Notes: generated by a model from the sequence alone, not told the origin. A DNA stretch of 64,000 nucleotides from Falsiruegeria litorea R37 (GCF_900172225.1 NZ_FWFO01000001.1:1-64000), one strand, 5' to 3'; shown: positions 53,562-62,770, counted from the first letter of the stretch. Numbers and translations are program-made.

Positions 53562-54824
53562 TTACAGGTTGAACCTCAACCTAAGGCCGAGCACGAGCGG
53601 ATCATCTGCGTTATATCCCGGATTCTTGAGATATTGCACGTCTGCCGTTAGTGCCAAATTGTCAGAGATGTCCAGGCGATAGAAGGCCTCGAATGTGGTT
53701 TGATTTTTCAACCCGGCGGTTACGGGTTCTGCCCAGGTTGCAGCGATGCCAATCAGGTCATCATAGAACCCCGGTCGCCAGATCAGCCCGCCTGTAGCCC
53801 CCCTTTGGGCAATCGGGTCATTGCCGTCGGACCATCCAAGCCGCCCGAATATCATCAGATCGTTTTCAAATGTGTAGTTGCCGGACAGAACGACACCCGA
53901 GCTGGATGGCAGGCCTTTGTCCGCGCGGGCGTCGATGTGATAGGCACCGAGGTGGATATTGGTCAGGTAGCGTTGGTTCCGGGCGGGCGTCCAGCCTATC
54001 TGAGCGTATTTGTAGAACTCGGCCCCTCCCGGAAACCAGTCAACATCCGTCAACGACCCATTTGCATCCGAAACGATCCCAAGCACATAGATCTGATCGG
54101 TCAGGTGGACGCCGCCACCGATTCCAAAGCCGGGATCAGGGATTGTCAGGACTGGGTTGTAATTGATCGCAAAATTCTGAAACCCGGTGCGGGGGTTCAC
54201 GTAGCCCAGAATGTCGGTGTAATCGCCCGGATCAATTCGGCCCGCAACGAGGCCGCCGCGCCCTCCCATGATCGCCTGAGACCAATAGGCAACAGACAGG
54301 ACGGAGCCATTGTCGCCAAAGGTCAGGCCAGTGAGCCCGGCATAGCCAATCTCGCCAGCGAGACCGGCGGGTGTCTGGTCCAGGCCCAGCTTGTGCCGGT
54401 TCTCGAGGATGAAGACAAAGCTGCCGGGGTTACTGCCGTCACGATCTGCAAGTGTCCATGTGCCCAGAATTCTGGCTTGTCCTGCCGCGCCTTGGTCAAC
54501 ACCGGAAACGGTGCTGTTGGAGGTCTGATAAAGCGCCTGATAGTCAAACGACAGGGCAAGGCCGGTGTCTTTTCGCAACCTCTCTTTCCAGGACTCAGCA
54601 GGATCGATGGTGCGGTCAAATCCGGGCCATCGTGAGGTTTGCAGCCTGCGCAGCCGATCTTGTTCCTGCTGTGCTTCGGCGCTCGCAGGGCCACCTATCG
54701 AAGTTGTCGCGGCGACCTCAAGCCGATCCCGAGGACCTAAGTCCTGAGCAACCGCAGCTGAAGCAAAACTTGCCACCAAGACAGCCAATGCAATCCGGCA
54801 CCACATCAGAAGAAGTTCAACCAT
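53562..54824 (-). CDS. OprB-family carbohydrate-type porin
   Basis: A 420-residue outer-membrane protein with a signal peptide (ALAVLVASFASAAVAQ) and many amphipathic strands. The TGLALSFDYQALYQ start of the barrel, GGLVAGRIDPGDYTD and the terminal LVLGLRLRFNL with final aromatic-x-Leu fit OprB. It would admit a small solute to the periplasm. It overlaps the HlyD gene by 19 bases, so it belongs to the long minus-strand unit. Confidence 0.85.
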   Translation of the reverse strand: MVELLLMWCRIALAVLVASFASAAVAQDLGPRDRLEVAATTSIGGPASAEAQQEQDRLRRLQTSRWPGFDRTIDPAESWKERLRKDTGLALSFDYQALYQTSNSTVSGVDQGAAGQARILGTWTLADRDGSNPGSFVFILENRHKLGLDQTPAGLAGEIGYAGLTGLTFGDNGSVLSVAYWSQAIMGGRGGLVAGRIDPGDYTDILGYVNPRTGFQNFAINYNPVLTIPDPGFGIGGGVHLTDQIYVLGIVSDANGSLTDVDWFPGGAEFYKYAQIGWTPARNQRYLTNIHLGAYHIDARADKGLPSSSGVVLSGNYTFENDLMIFGRLGWSDGNDPIAQRGATGGLIWRPGFYDDLIGIAATWAEPVTAGLKNQTTFEAFYRLDISDNLALTADVQYLKNPGYNADDPLVLGLRLRFNL

Positions 54825-55729
54825 GTCGTCATCCGTAGGGTCAGTTGATTGATGAATTGGAACTTTGCCCCCTGATCTGTCAGCACCAGCCCCTGACCGG
54901 AAGAGCCGGGCGGCAGGGTTACCCCGTGTGTCTCAAGGTTCAACACTACGACATAGGTTGTATCGGTGATTGCCGGCACTTCGGGCGTAGCGCCATCCAG
55001 ATCGTATTCTGCATCCGGAGATGTCAGATAGAGGCCCGATACGGTTCCCTGGAACGTCTGTCCAGGAAATGCTTTGAACACCGCCTCGGCCTTTTGGCCT
55101 GGTTTGACATTGCGGATTTGGTTTTGGCTCAGGACAAGATTGATGACAGGCTTGTCGATGTCGAGGAACGCCAGCACCGGCACATTGGGCGTCACCCGGT
55201 TGCCTGACAGCAGGGTCATGGCAGGAATAATACCGTCAAAAGGCGCCCGGACGGTGGCGTTTGCCAGATCAACCTCAGCAAGGGTGACGGCCGCCTCGGC
55301 CACCGCCACATTGGCGCGCAGGGCTTCGACCTCGGCTTCAGCGACCGTGTTACTTGCCAACAGTTTCGCTTTGCGTGTCAATTGGTCTTGGGCAAGAGAC
55401 AGCTGAGCCTTAGCTTGCTGCACAGCCGCCGCGTAAGGTGTCTTGTCGATCTCAAACAGAACCTCGCCTTTGGCAATCGGCGTGTGCGAGACGGCGACAA
55501 CTTCGGTCACAGGTCCAGCAACTGCTGGCTTGATCCCGACGGAGCCGACTGTGACCACAGTTCCGCCCATGGGCGCATTCCAGTTGAGCGGCAGGAAGAT
55601 CACCATGAAAGCGACGACACCCACAACAATGGGTGAGATCTTCATCCAGCCATACCATTTCGGGAAGACGCCAACCTTTACCAGCACCCAAAGCAGGCCC
55701 GTATAGCCACCTACCAGAAGCATGATCAT
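54806..55729 (-). CDS. HlyD-type membrane fusion protein (YiaV-like)
   Basis: A 307-residue periplasmic adaptor with an N-terminal membrane segment (two hydrophobic stretches, ~1-50), a lipoyl half-motif around VVAVSHTPIAKGEVLFEIDKTPY (~77-99), a helical hairpin (~100-150) and the second half AFLDIDKPV. Paired with a DUF3302 gene it matches the E. coli yiaV-yiaW pair. Its efflux partner is not evident here. Confidence 0.88.
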   Translation of the reverse strand: MIMLLVGGYTGLLWVLVKVGVFPKWYGWMKISPIVVGVVAFMVIFLPLNWNAPMGGTVVTVGSVGIKPAVAGPVTEVVAVSHTPIAKGEVLFEIDKTPYAAAVQQAKAQLSLAQDQLTRKAKLLASNTVAEAEVEALRANVAVAEAAVTLAEVDLANATVRAPFDGIIPAMTLLSGNRVTPNVPVLAFLDIDKPVINLVLSQNQIRNVKPGQKAEAVFKAFPGQTFQGTVSGLYLTSPDAEYDLDGATPEVPAITDTTYVVVLNLETHGVTLPPGSSGQGLVLTDQGAKFQFINQLTLRMTTWLNFF

Positions 55730-55989
55730 GCGGCACCGCCTTCCGCGACATCCGTCGCAGCTACTTCAGCATCCGTGGATCCGGCATAGGCCCAAATCAA
55801 CACGAGGGGGAATAGAACACCACCAGCAATCAAGGTAATCCAGCCGCCGACGGAAACCGCTGATCGATAGGGGTGTCTGCGCTTTGCAGCCACCCGACCG
55901 GGCCAACCACCTAGAAATACGAAAACCCCTATCCCGAGACCCGCCATGAAAAGGATCATACCAATAGCGATGTAATCAAGTGCGGTCAT
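55726..55989 (-). CDS. DUF3302 inner-membrane protein (YiaW-like)
   Basis: An 87-residue protein with two helices (~5-28, ~45-68) around a cytoplasmic basic loop (GRVAAKRRHPYRSAV). Size, pattern and overlap (ATGA) with the HlyD gene match YiaW. Function unknown. Confidence 0.8.
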   Translation of the reverse strand: MTALDYIAIGMILFMAGLGIGVFVFLGGWPGRVAAKRRHPYRSAVSVGGWITLIAGGVLFPLVLIWAYAGSTDAEVAATDVAEGGAA

Positions 55990-56049
55990 GAGAACTCCCC
56001 TAATTCAAATTTCGTCAGCAGGCAGCGTGAGCCACCCGCTTTTATGGCA

Positions 56050-57408
56050 TCAGTTCAGCGTATTCTTGTAGATCACGCCGTCTTTCATGATCACGACAAG
56101 GTTCTTGCCCGGGTCAGTCAAAAGCGCGAGGTCTTCCAAAACGTTGCCGTCGACCAGAAGCAGATCAGCGTATGCACCCTCCTCAACAACACCCAGAGCG
56201 CCTGCTGTGTATGGATTGTTTGGCCCCATAAGATCGATGATCTCTGCTGCCGTTGACGTTGCCGCCCGAAGCGCGCCAGCCGAGCCGAGGTATTTCTCCA
56301 GTTGCAGCAATTCGAGGGCCGCAGTCTTGTCGAATCCGAGGGTTTGATTCCACTCAGCCAGAAGGTCGGTGCCAAATACGATCTTCACCCCATGCTTGAG
56401 CGCCGCCTCCATGGCGACAGGGTATTCGTCGTAGATCGATTTCCACTTGGCAAAGCTTGCCGGTGACAGAAACGCTGCTGCATTCTCTTCTGAAAGCCCG
56501 AGAACCGCTTCCAGATTGGGCTGCATGTAGACGCCTTTTTCTCCCATCAACTTGGCCGTCTCTTCGGTGATCAATGGAGCGTGAAGAATATGCGGAACAC
56601 CGGCCTCAACAGCCATACGAACGGATTCATCGGTGTATGCGTGCACGGTCACAAAGGTCTTCATGTTTCGCGCCACTTCCACAGCTGCCGCAATTTCCTC
56701 GGGTGAGCCCTGCAAACCATGCAGCGGATCAAACCTGCTGGAAACACCGCCACCGACCATCATCTTTAGATGAGTTGCACCTTTCCGAAAGTTCTCTCTG
56801 CCACAGCGCCGGATTTCGGTTACGCCGTCGGCAATGCAAGCCGTGTAGTATTCATACCAACTTCTAATCCCCCCGGAGTTGTTGGGGTTGTATTCCATCC
56901 GCGTGCGAAAATCCCCATGCCCGTTAGTTTGCGTAATGAAGGCCTCGGCGGAATAGATGCGCGGCCCAAAAAAGCCAGCGTCTCCGTCGATCAGGTCCTT
57001 TAGATAAGTCGCCGGCCCGCCGACATCCATGACAGTGGTAAACCCATTCATGAGCATGCCTTCAGCCCGCTTCATCGCAATTGCGCCATGTGCAAGAGGG
57101 CTAAGCTCGTGACGCGCCGTTGATAATTCCCGCACAATAGACAAATGCGTATGCATATCCATCAGGCCGGGCATCAGGGTGCGCCCGTCGCCGTTGATAA
57201 CAGTCGCCCCGCCTGCGTTAATCGCAGCGGTCGAGACTGTCTTGATCAGGTTTCCCTCAACCAACACGTTTGCGTTTTCAAGCAACCCGTCATTGACACC
57301 ATCGAACACATTGACGTTCGTAAACAATGTCTGTGCTGGCTCATCCTGGGCCGAGGCCATCGTCGCTGCGAGGGAAAACGCGATAACTGTTAGTGCCTTC
57401 ATCATCAT
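56050..57408 (-). CDS. Exported amidohydrolase (imidazolonepropionase-like)
   Basis: A 452-residue protein with a signal peptide (MKALTVIAFSLAATMASAQ). The metallo-hydrolase motifs are LMPGLMDMHTHLS (HxH, ~80), a Lys in HLKMMVGGG, VTVHAYTDE (~237), HILHAPL (~258) and FGTDLLAEW (~345). The family includes periplasmic dipeptidases/prolidases that cleave amide bonds in cyclic or N-acyl compounds. ATG 57408 (first of three consecutive Met) has GGAG upstream. With the M19 dipeptidase it gives two exported peptidase-like enzymes in one unit. Confidence 0.88.
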   Translation of the reverse strand: MMMKALTVIAFSLAATMASAQDEPAQTLFTNVNVFDGVNDGLLENANVLVEGNLIKTVSTAAINAGGATVINGDGRTLMPGLMDMHTHLSIVRELSTARHELSPLAHGAIAMKRAEGMLMNGFTTVMDVGGPATYLKDLIDGDAGFFGPRIYSAEAFITQTNGHGDFRTRMEYNPNNSGGIRSWYEYYTACIADGVTEIRRCGRENFRKGATHLKMMVGGGVSSRFDPLHGLQGSPEEIAAAVEVARNMKTFVTVHAYTDESVRMAVEAGVPHILHAPLITEETAKLMGEKGVYMQPNLEAVLGLSEENAAAFLSPASFAKWKSIYDEYPVAMEAALKHGVKIVFGTDLLAEWNQTLGFDKTAALELLQLEKYLGSAGALRAATSTAAEIIDLMGPNNPYTAGALGVVEEGAYADLLLVDGNVLEDLALLTDPGKNLVVIMKDGVIYKNTLN

Positions 57409-57511
57409 ATCAATTCTCCAAGATGTTGTACTCAAAAGCTTTTTCCCTTCGCATAATATCCAGGCAAAAAGCATGTTCAGTTTCTTACCGCTTGCGTGCC
57501 TGGTGCGTTGA

Positions 57512-57907
57512 TTACTCACTTGGCCCGCCATAGGAGCCGGATATCTTCTGAGCAGCCTTTGCCACGTCAACCATTTCCGATGTGGTCACAATGGGAGTCG
57601 CGGTGCCAGTATCGACTGTTCCAGCTCCAAACATGGTAATCTGAATCGGCCCGATATCGACGGATTTCGGACACTCAATGACGACGTAGCTTTTGTAGTT
57701 GTACATCCCAAAGTAGTAGTCGATCAGCTCGCATCCTGCGGCGTTCATGAGCGCCTCGGCGTTGGGGCCACGATCCTGAGGATTTGCAAGAATTGCACCC
57801 CAGGTCGATGGGTCTGCGATACCTTCCAGCATATAGCGGGTCGTTCCTTCGGCATGTGCCCTGGTCGCAAGGATTGAGAGCGCAGTCACCAGAGCCATCA
57901 TTTTCAT
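57512..57907 (-). CDS. Exported GYD-domain protein
   Basis: A 131-residue protein with a signal peptide (ALVTALSILATRAHA). The mature part (TTRYMLEGIADPSTWGAIL..., then YYFGMYNYKSYVVIECP) has the ferredoxin-like pattern of GYD-domain proteins. The function of the domain is unknown. It lies 15 bases downstream of the di-haem gene stop. Confidence 0.7.
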   Translation of the reverse strand: MKMMALVTALSILATRAHAEGTTRYMLEGIADPSTWGAILANPQDRGPNAEALMNAAGCELIDYYFGMYNYKSYVVIECPKSVDIGPIQITMFGAGTVDTGTATPIVTTSEMVDVAKAAQKISGSYGGPSE

Positions 57908-57922
57908 TGAGTTTCCCCTTAG

Positions 57923-59095
57923 CTAGTTGTGAATATCGTTGGAGTTTGACGACAAGGTTCCCAAGAACGCCTCAAGATCGACCAGATCCCGATCCGTCAG
58001 ATCACCGTGGAATACCTCGTCCGCGAGCGTCGACCCGGACACGGCGCGATAGTTGTTCAGAACCTGTGCCAGAGAGTTGAAAGCGCCGTTGTGCATGTAC
58101 GGAGGGCGATCAGACACGCCACGCAAGGTAGGTGTCTTGAACGTGCCAGCGTACTTGTGCGTATTCCGGTCTAAGAACCGGATATGATCACCGTCTGCCT
58201 GCGGATCTGCGTCGCTCCATTTACCAAAGAACCCGAATTCTGTGGCCTCAAGATCGTGAAAAGCTGCGCCCCGCCCCGCATCCGGTTCTCCGTTTTCCGG
58301 AGTTCCCGAATGGTGGAATTCTCCGTTGGTGAACATGGGGCCATTGTGGCAATTGACGCATTTGGCTTTGCTGACAAACAGCCTCAGACCACGTGTTTCC
58401 GCTGTCGTCAGGATGCTGATTTTGTTGCTGCCGCTGCGCAACGCGTCGGCATACAGATCAAACCGGGTTATTTCCGGCAGCACTGTGCGGACATGCGCTG
58501 CCAACGCCTTTCCGATGTTCGCAAACACCTGATTGACCGATTGGCTTTTGGCGTCGCCGTCAAACACCTGCTGATAGGGCTGCAAGTAATGCGTCATCAC
58601 AAGCTGTCGCACTTGATACCGGTCAATCCCGTGCTCAACGGGGTTTTCCAGCGGGCCAAGTGTTTGTGACCAGAGCGAATCCGCCCGACCGTCCCAAAAG
58701 AACCATTTCTGATAGGCCATTCCGACAATTGGCATGGTGCGGCGGCTGGCGACATCAATGCCGATGCCTTGGGGAAGGTCATCGGTGAACCCATAGTCCT
58801 GCCGATGGCAGGTCCCACAGCTGACGTTACCGTTGGCGCTGAACCGGGTGTCGTGGAATATCGCACGCCCCAACGCTGCGGCGCTTGGATCATTGGCGTA
58901 TTTGTTCGAAGGTGAAAGTGGTGGAGGCGGCAGTTGGGACAACGATAGGGATTTGATCAGCGCCAACTCGCGTTCAGTCCAATCAATGGGATCAATTTCT
59001 GCGGCCTTGCTCGGGTTGGATAGAACCACGCAAAAGCAGAATGCTGCCAGCAACAAGTCGACCCGTCCCCACGAACCAAGAGATTTAGCTTCCAT
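57923..59095 (-). CDS. Di-haem cytochrome c peroxidase / MauG-like protein
   Basis: A 390-residue periplasmic protein with a signal peptide and two haem motifs: CGTCH (~92) and CVNCH (~242). The ALGRAIFHDTRFSANGNVSC start and the TFKTPTLRGVSDRPPYMHNGAF segment (~325) are diagnostic of the CCP/MauG family. CCPs reduce peroxide; MauG types oxidise protein side chains to build cofactors. The surrounding exported enzymes make a modification role conceivable. ATG 59095 follows GGGAGGT and overlaps the FixH-like gene by 11 bases. Confidence 0.92.
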   Translation of the reverse strand: MEAKSLGSWGRVDLLLAAFCFCVVLSNPSKAAEIDPIDWTERELALIKSLSLSQLPPPPLSPSNKYANDPSAAALGRAIFHDTRFSANGNVSCGTCHRQDYGFTDDLPQGIGIDVASRRTMPIVGMAYQKWFFWDGRADSLWSQTLGPLENPVEHGIDRYQVRQLVMTHYLQPYQQVFDGDAKSQSVNQVFANIGKALAAHVRTVLPEITRFDLYADALRSGSNKISILTTAETRGLRLFVSKAKCVNCHNGPMFTNGEFHHSGTPENGEPDAGRGAAFHDLEATEFGFFGKWSDADPQADGDHIRFLDRNTHKYAGTFKTPTLRGVSDRPPYMHNGAFNSLAQVLNNYRAVSGSTLADEVFHGDLTDRDLVDLEAFLGTLSSNSNDIHN

Positions 59096-59570
59096 CTGTA
59101 CCTCCCTTGGCTGGGGCACTCTGGTTTTCACCGATAATCAGGTTGAAACGCAAAAGATGACGGCTTCCTGCTCCCGAGATGTCCAGAGTGGCCTCCCAGT
59201 ACCCGGGCATGTGGAAGTTCATTCCACGAACAAGGTACAGACCCGGTGTATCAGACTCTTGAACGAGCGGAGTGGTGGTCATGCCGTGCAGATGCTCGGG
59301 CATGTCCGCAGTCAGAACTATGTCCGCGCCGACAACCGGCAGGCCGTTCTTGTCCTGCAAGGACAATCGCCAAGTGTGCACGCCATTCAGAGGAAGTTTA
59401 GGAAAATCAGTCTCATAGGACGCCTGCAACGTTCCGTACCGGGTGGCCACTGTTGTGGACGTGTCCAGATCCGCCGGGCGTTCCCGGCGCACCTTGCCAA
59501 TGGCATCCATTGCGCCTGCCATATCCGGCAGGGCGAAGATTGAGAGCAAGAGCAGGAGCAACCAATGCAT
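59085..59570 (-). CDS. FixH/YtkA-like exported protein
   Basis: A 161-residue protein with an N-terminal hydrophobic segment (MHWLLLLLLSIFALPDMAGA). The mature part (HTWRLSLQDKNGLPVVGADIVLTADMPEHLHG..., MPGYWEATLDISG) is an Ig-like beta sandwich of the FixH/YtkA type, with HxHGM-like residues that could bind a metal. The start is inferred from the signal peptide; the ribosome site is weak. Confidence 0.7.
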   Translation of the reverse strand: MHWLLLLLLSIFALPDMAGAMDAIGKVRRERPADLDTSTTVATRYGTLQASYETDFPKLPLNGVHTWRLSLQDKNGLPVVGADIVLTADMPEHLHGMTTTPLVQESDTPGLYLVRGMNFHMPGYWEATLDISGAGSRHLLRFNLIIGENQSAPAKGGTDGS

Positions 59571-59623
59571 GATGTTGAGCCAGCCACAGACGTATGATGC
59601 CTCCGGCCTCCTTTTTCGCTGGT

Positions 59624-60865
59624 CTACCCAATGGTGTCTTTGATCACTCGCAGGAAGTTTCCACCCATGATCTTGGCGATGTCTTCGTCCGAATAGCCAC
59701 GCTTGATCAGGCCACGGGTCATGTTCGGATAGGCCGAGTTGTTCTCCCAGCCCACATGCCCGTCGGACCAGGGCCAAACCTCGAACTCTCCGATGTTTGC
59801 GACGACTTCTTCGTCCCATTCCGGGGCAGACAGGATTTGTTCGAATGTCGCCGGGATAATGAAATCAGAGCCGAATCCGACACCATCAACACCTGCAATG
59901 TTAACCGCATGATCAACGTTATCGAGCATATCTTCGACGGTGCATTTGTCACTGCCAGCAATGGCCGTAGGCGTACTGATAACCCCCATCACGCCGCCTT
60001 TGTCAGCGACTGCCCTGATGGCCTCATCCGTTGTCGCCCGTGTCTGATTAATCTTTGACAACATCCCCGCATGCGAAATGACGATGGGCCTGGTCGAGAC
60101 TTCCGCCGCACGCATCTGAGTTTCAGGCGAGCTGTGGCCAGTATCGACCAGCATCCCAATCTCGTTCATCCGCTCAACCACCATGTGACCCAAGCGACTG
60201 AGACCAAAGCGGTTTTCCAGCGCTTCAGCACTGCCAGCCCCGACTGCGTTTGTCGCATTGTAGGTGATCTGAACGATGCGGAGCCCTTTGCGGTGCATCT
60301 CGTCCAGGCGATTTACAGCGTCGTCCAGAAACTTGGTGTTCTGTGTGCCCGGCATGAAGCCGACTTTGTCGGTTTTCTTTGCCTCCAGAATATCCGCATG
60401 GTTCAACGTCATCATCGCGTCATCTCGGAATAGGTGCATCATGCGATAAAGTGCATCCAGATCCCTATTCAACGCCTCCCAACTCCACCATTCCTGCGGC
60501 TTGAAAACGGTGTCCGGGGTCCAGCGCAGCATGTCCGAAATCCCAATCGAGAAGTTGCCAGATGTGCCGCCCCCACGTTTCATGTTGGTGATGAACTCGG
60601 GGTAGAATGTGCACTCCGAAAGACCGTCAAAGATGATCAGGGACTCGTGCAATTCCTTGGCGTGATCTTCCTGTTCCGGTGTTAGGCCAAAATCATAGAC
60701 CGTTGCCGGGGCGCTGATGTATTTGAAATTCTTGTTGCCACTAAACCCGCCATATTCATCCAGTTCGCGGGCCAGGGCCGGTGCACCAAGAAGGGGGAGG
60801 GCCGCAGCGGATTGCGCTGCCAGGGCCATCAGTTCACGGCGGGAAAACGTGTTCTTGTTTGACAT
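59624..60865 (-). CDS. Membrane dipeptidase (peptidase M19), Tat-exported
   Basis: A 413-residue protein with a twin-arginine signal (SRRELMALAAQSAAALPLLGAPALA). The M19 zinc enzyme is shown by IIFDGLSECTF (where HxD is usual, here DGLSEC), MTLNHADILEA, VDTGHSSPETQMRAA (~242) and PIVISHAGM (~262). M19 enzymes cleave dipeptides or beta-lactam-like amides. The first metal motif (normally HNDL or DGHxD) is altered, so zinc binding may differ. First gene of the unit, facing the AraC-type regulator. Confidence 0.85.
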   Translation of the reverse strand: MSNKNTFSRRELMALAAQSAAALPLLGAPALARELDEYGGFSGNKNFKYISAPATVYDFGLTPEQEDHAKELHESLIIFDGLSECTFYPEFITNMKRGGGTSGNFSIGISDMLRWTPDTVFKPQEWWSWEALNRDLDALYRMMHLFRDDAMMTLNHADILEAKKTDKVGFMPGTQNTKFLDDAVNRLDEMHRKGLRIVQITYNATNAVGAGSAEALENRFGLSRLGHMVVERMNEIGMLVDTGHSSPETQMRAAEVSTRPIVISHAGMLSKINQTRATTDEAIRAVADKGGVMGVISTPTAIAGSDKCTVEDMLDNVDHAVNIAGVDGVGFGSDFIIPATFEQILSAPEWDEEVVANIGEFEVWPWSDGHVGWENNSAYPNMTRGLIKRGYSDEDIAKIMGGNFLRVIKDTIG

Positions 60866-61106
60866 GAATTGTCCTTTTCAATGGTGGTGCCCGGATTTCG
60901 TGGACAGTCTGTAACTGCGGCTGGCGAGAAAATTTTCAAATCCGCGAAGCCTTTGCGCGTGTTGGAAAAAATATGGTGGTGGCGACATATCTATGTTCGA
61001 AGTTAGTCTGGGAAAACGTGGCTGTCTTATCCCTTGGGTACAGTAACATCATATTGCCGTCCTTGAATGAATGACAACGCCAAGCTAATTGGTCTAGATT
61101 AGTCGG
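60866..61106. promoter_or_regulatory. Divergent control region
   Basis: The 241-base gap between the M19-led unit and the AraC-type gene must hold both promoters. I see AT-rich stretches (for example 60965-60980) but no clear paired -35/-10 boxes or inverted repeat by eye. Confidence 0.4.
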
Positions 61107-62096
61107 ATGCCTGATAGCTCCCCCCCATTGGTTCGCGCCGCGCTCCTGATGCCGCTCATACTCCACTTCGAAGGTCGTGGAGGGGATGTGGATCTCTTGT
61201 TAGACGATATGCAAATCTCCCGTTCCGTCAGAACGGATTTTGATCGGCTCATCCCAGTAAAAGCCATCTATGAAACCATTGATGAAATCGCCACTCGGCT
61301 TGGGGATCCATTTTTGGGGGCCACAGTCGGGCGCGACATGGCACGAAATGCGATGGGACCGGTGACACAGCATCTGGCCAGCGAGCAAACGGTGGGTAAT
61401 TTGCTGGATCGTTTTTTGATTTCTGTTGGATCCTATGGGAATTCCACCAACTATAGGCTAGAGAATGACGGGCAATACGCGACGCTGAAAATGGCTCGAA
61501 AAGTCGAACCGGACGCCAATCCGGCCCACCCGGATGCGCTTACCCTGGCACTTCTTATCGAGCAAATTCGACCACGTGTGGGCCAAGCCTGGAACTCAAA
61601 GGATGTACTGGCCGTAGTCGTAGACGAAACCGTCGTGCCCGAGTGGTTGCTCCCCCGTTCTTCCTTGATCACCGGTTCAAAGATGGGACTGACTTTGCGT
61701 TTTCCCTCTCGATGGATGGTTATGAACCGGGCGTACTCGCCCGTCGACAAATCTTTGGGAGAGGCGGACAAGGAGTATGACACCTTGGAGGAAGCGGTGC
61801 GGAGCTTCTGCAACGAACACATAAGTGATCCCAAGCTCGACATCACCAAAACCGCCCGCGCCTGCCGCCTTCACCCCAAGGCGCTGAGCCGAAAGCTGGC
61901 CAACGAAGGCACATCCTTCAAGGCAATTTTGGATAAACAAAGGCAGCAATACGCAACCACGGCAATTGGCGAAGGTAAGATGACGGTGACAGAAATCGCC
62001 CTTCACACTGGATTTACACAAGCATCCAATTTTGCACGGGCTTATCGACGCTGGACAGGTGAAACGCCCTCTAAGGCCCGGTCGAAACAAAGATGA
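61107..62096 (+). CDS. AraC-family transcriptional regulator
   Basis: A 329-residue regulator: an N-terminal AraC-arabinose-like (OruR/QuiP-type) ligand domain (~15-205) and a C-terminal double helix-turn-helix (~228-325) with ACRLHPKALSRKLANEGTSF and AREIA-like GFTQASNFARAYRRWTG. Regulators of this shape often sense an amino acid or small amine. It is divergent from the M19-OprB unit and probably controls it. Confidence 0.92.
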   Translation: MPDSSPPLVRAALLMPLILHFEGRGGDVDLLLDDMQISRSVRTDFDRLIPVKAIYETIDEIATRLGDPFLGATVGRDMARNAMGPVTQHLASEQTVGNLLDRFLISVGSYGNSTNYRLENDGQYATLKMARKVEPDANPAHPDALTLALLIEQIRPRVGQAWNSKDVLAVVVDETVVPEWLLPRSSLITGSKMGLTLRFPSRWMVMNRAYSPVDKSLGEADKEYDTLEEAVRSFCNEHISDPKLDITKTARACRLHPKALSRKLANEGTSFKAILDKQRQQYATTAIGEGKMTVTEIALHTGFTQASNFARAYRRWTGETPSKARSKQR

Positions 62097-62315
62097 ATTG
62101 AATTCGCCTTGTCTAGTCGATCCTGCCCGTTCGCGCCCTTTGAAATTTGGTATGGCTTGATTCAGATCAGCATTTGGCCTTTTGCTTGCATGGAATTCTC
62201 AAAAAGCAACGAAAGTTTACTGCGAGCTGATCACGGCCTGCACGTAATGGATGGTCAGCACAAAGTAGACATTGCGGCGGGAGCAACTGAAGGTCAACGT
62301 ATGCCCATTCGCTCG

Positions 62316-62505
62316 ACTTTGCAAAGCCCGCAATCTGCGCATGACTGCTGTTGCGTGAGAAAGCAGCGACTGGCAACAGCCCACCCTATATCTACAAATG
62401 CTGAACCCGTATTCCTCCCGTTGGGGGCGTTGAAGGCGAGACGTACAAACCGCGGGCCAAGCTCAACTAAATCTTGCACTTTGCGACATCAAATGCACTT
62501 AATGC
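62316..62505 (+). repeat. ~190-bp repeat, copy 2
   Basis: Matches the minus strand of 38096-38285 at roughly 90% identity by eye, from ACTTTGCA through GCATGACTGCTGTTGC to TTGCGACATCAAATGCAC. The two copies are inverted and 24 kb apart, bracketing nearly the whole accessory region. Confidence 0.8.
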
Positions 62506-62577
62506 TAGAGAATCATAACCTCAAAGTTGATCCCGCTGATGTCGCTCGCCCGACGAGGTAGAGACTTAAGAAAAAAA

Positions 62578-62770
62578 TGCAACCTTATGGGTAAATCGTG
62601 CAAAATTATGCGCAAACGCTGTGAAGTATTATGGGCGAAACTCCGTGAATTTCTTTAATGAATTCAATGAAGGTGATGCAGAGTTATGCGCGCACCTACA
62701 GGGGTTTGTAGGGACGCGTACAAAGCTGCACACACCCCATAAGATTGCACGAATTGCGCATAAGTCTGCA
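62578..62770. repeat. Array of a 12-bp motif in paired, inverted sets
   Basis: TGCAnnnTTATG occurs at 62578-62589 (TGCAACCTTATG) and 62599-62610 (TGCAAAATTATG), 21 bp apart, and again at 62677-62688 (TGCAGAGTTATG). The reverse, CATAAnnnTGCA, occurs at 62738-62749 (CATAAGATTGCA) and 62759-62770 (CATAAGTCTGCA), again 21 bp apart. The same motif pair, with 21-bp spacing, is at 36832-36864. The layout suggests binding sites of an integrase, partition or replication protein. Confidence 0.7.

Noticed and set aside
62606-62763. TTATGCGC elements as DnaA boxes of an origin
   Set aside because: They differ from the TTATNCACA consensus at a key base; the longer 12-bp motif with 21-bp spacing explains them better, and no replication gene is adjacent.
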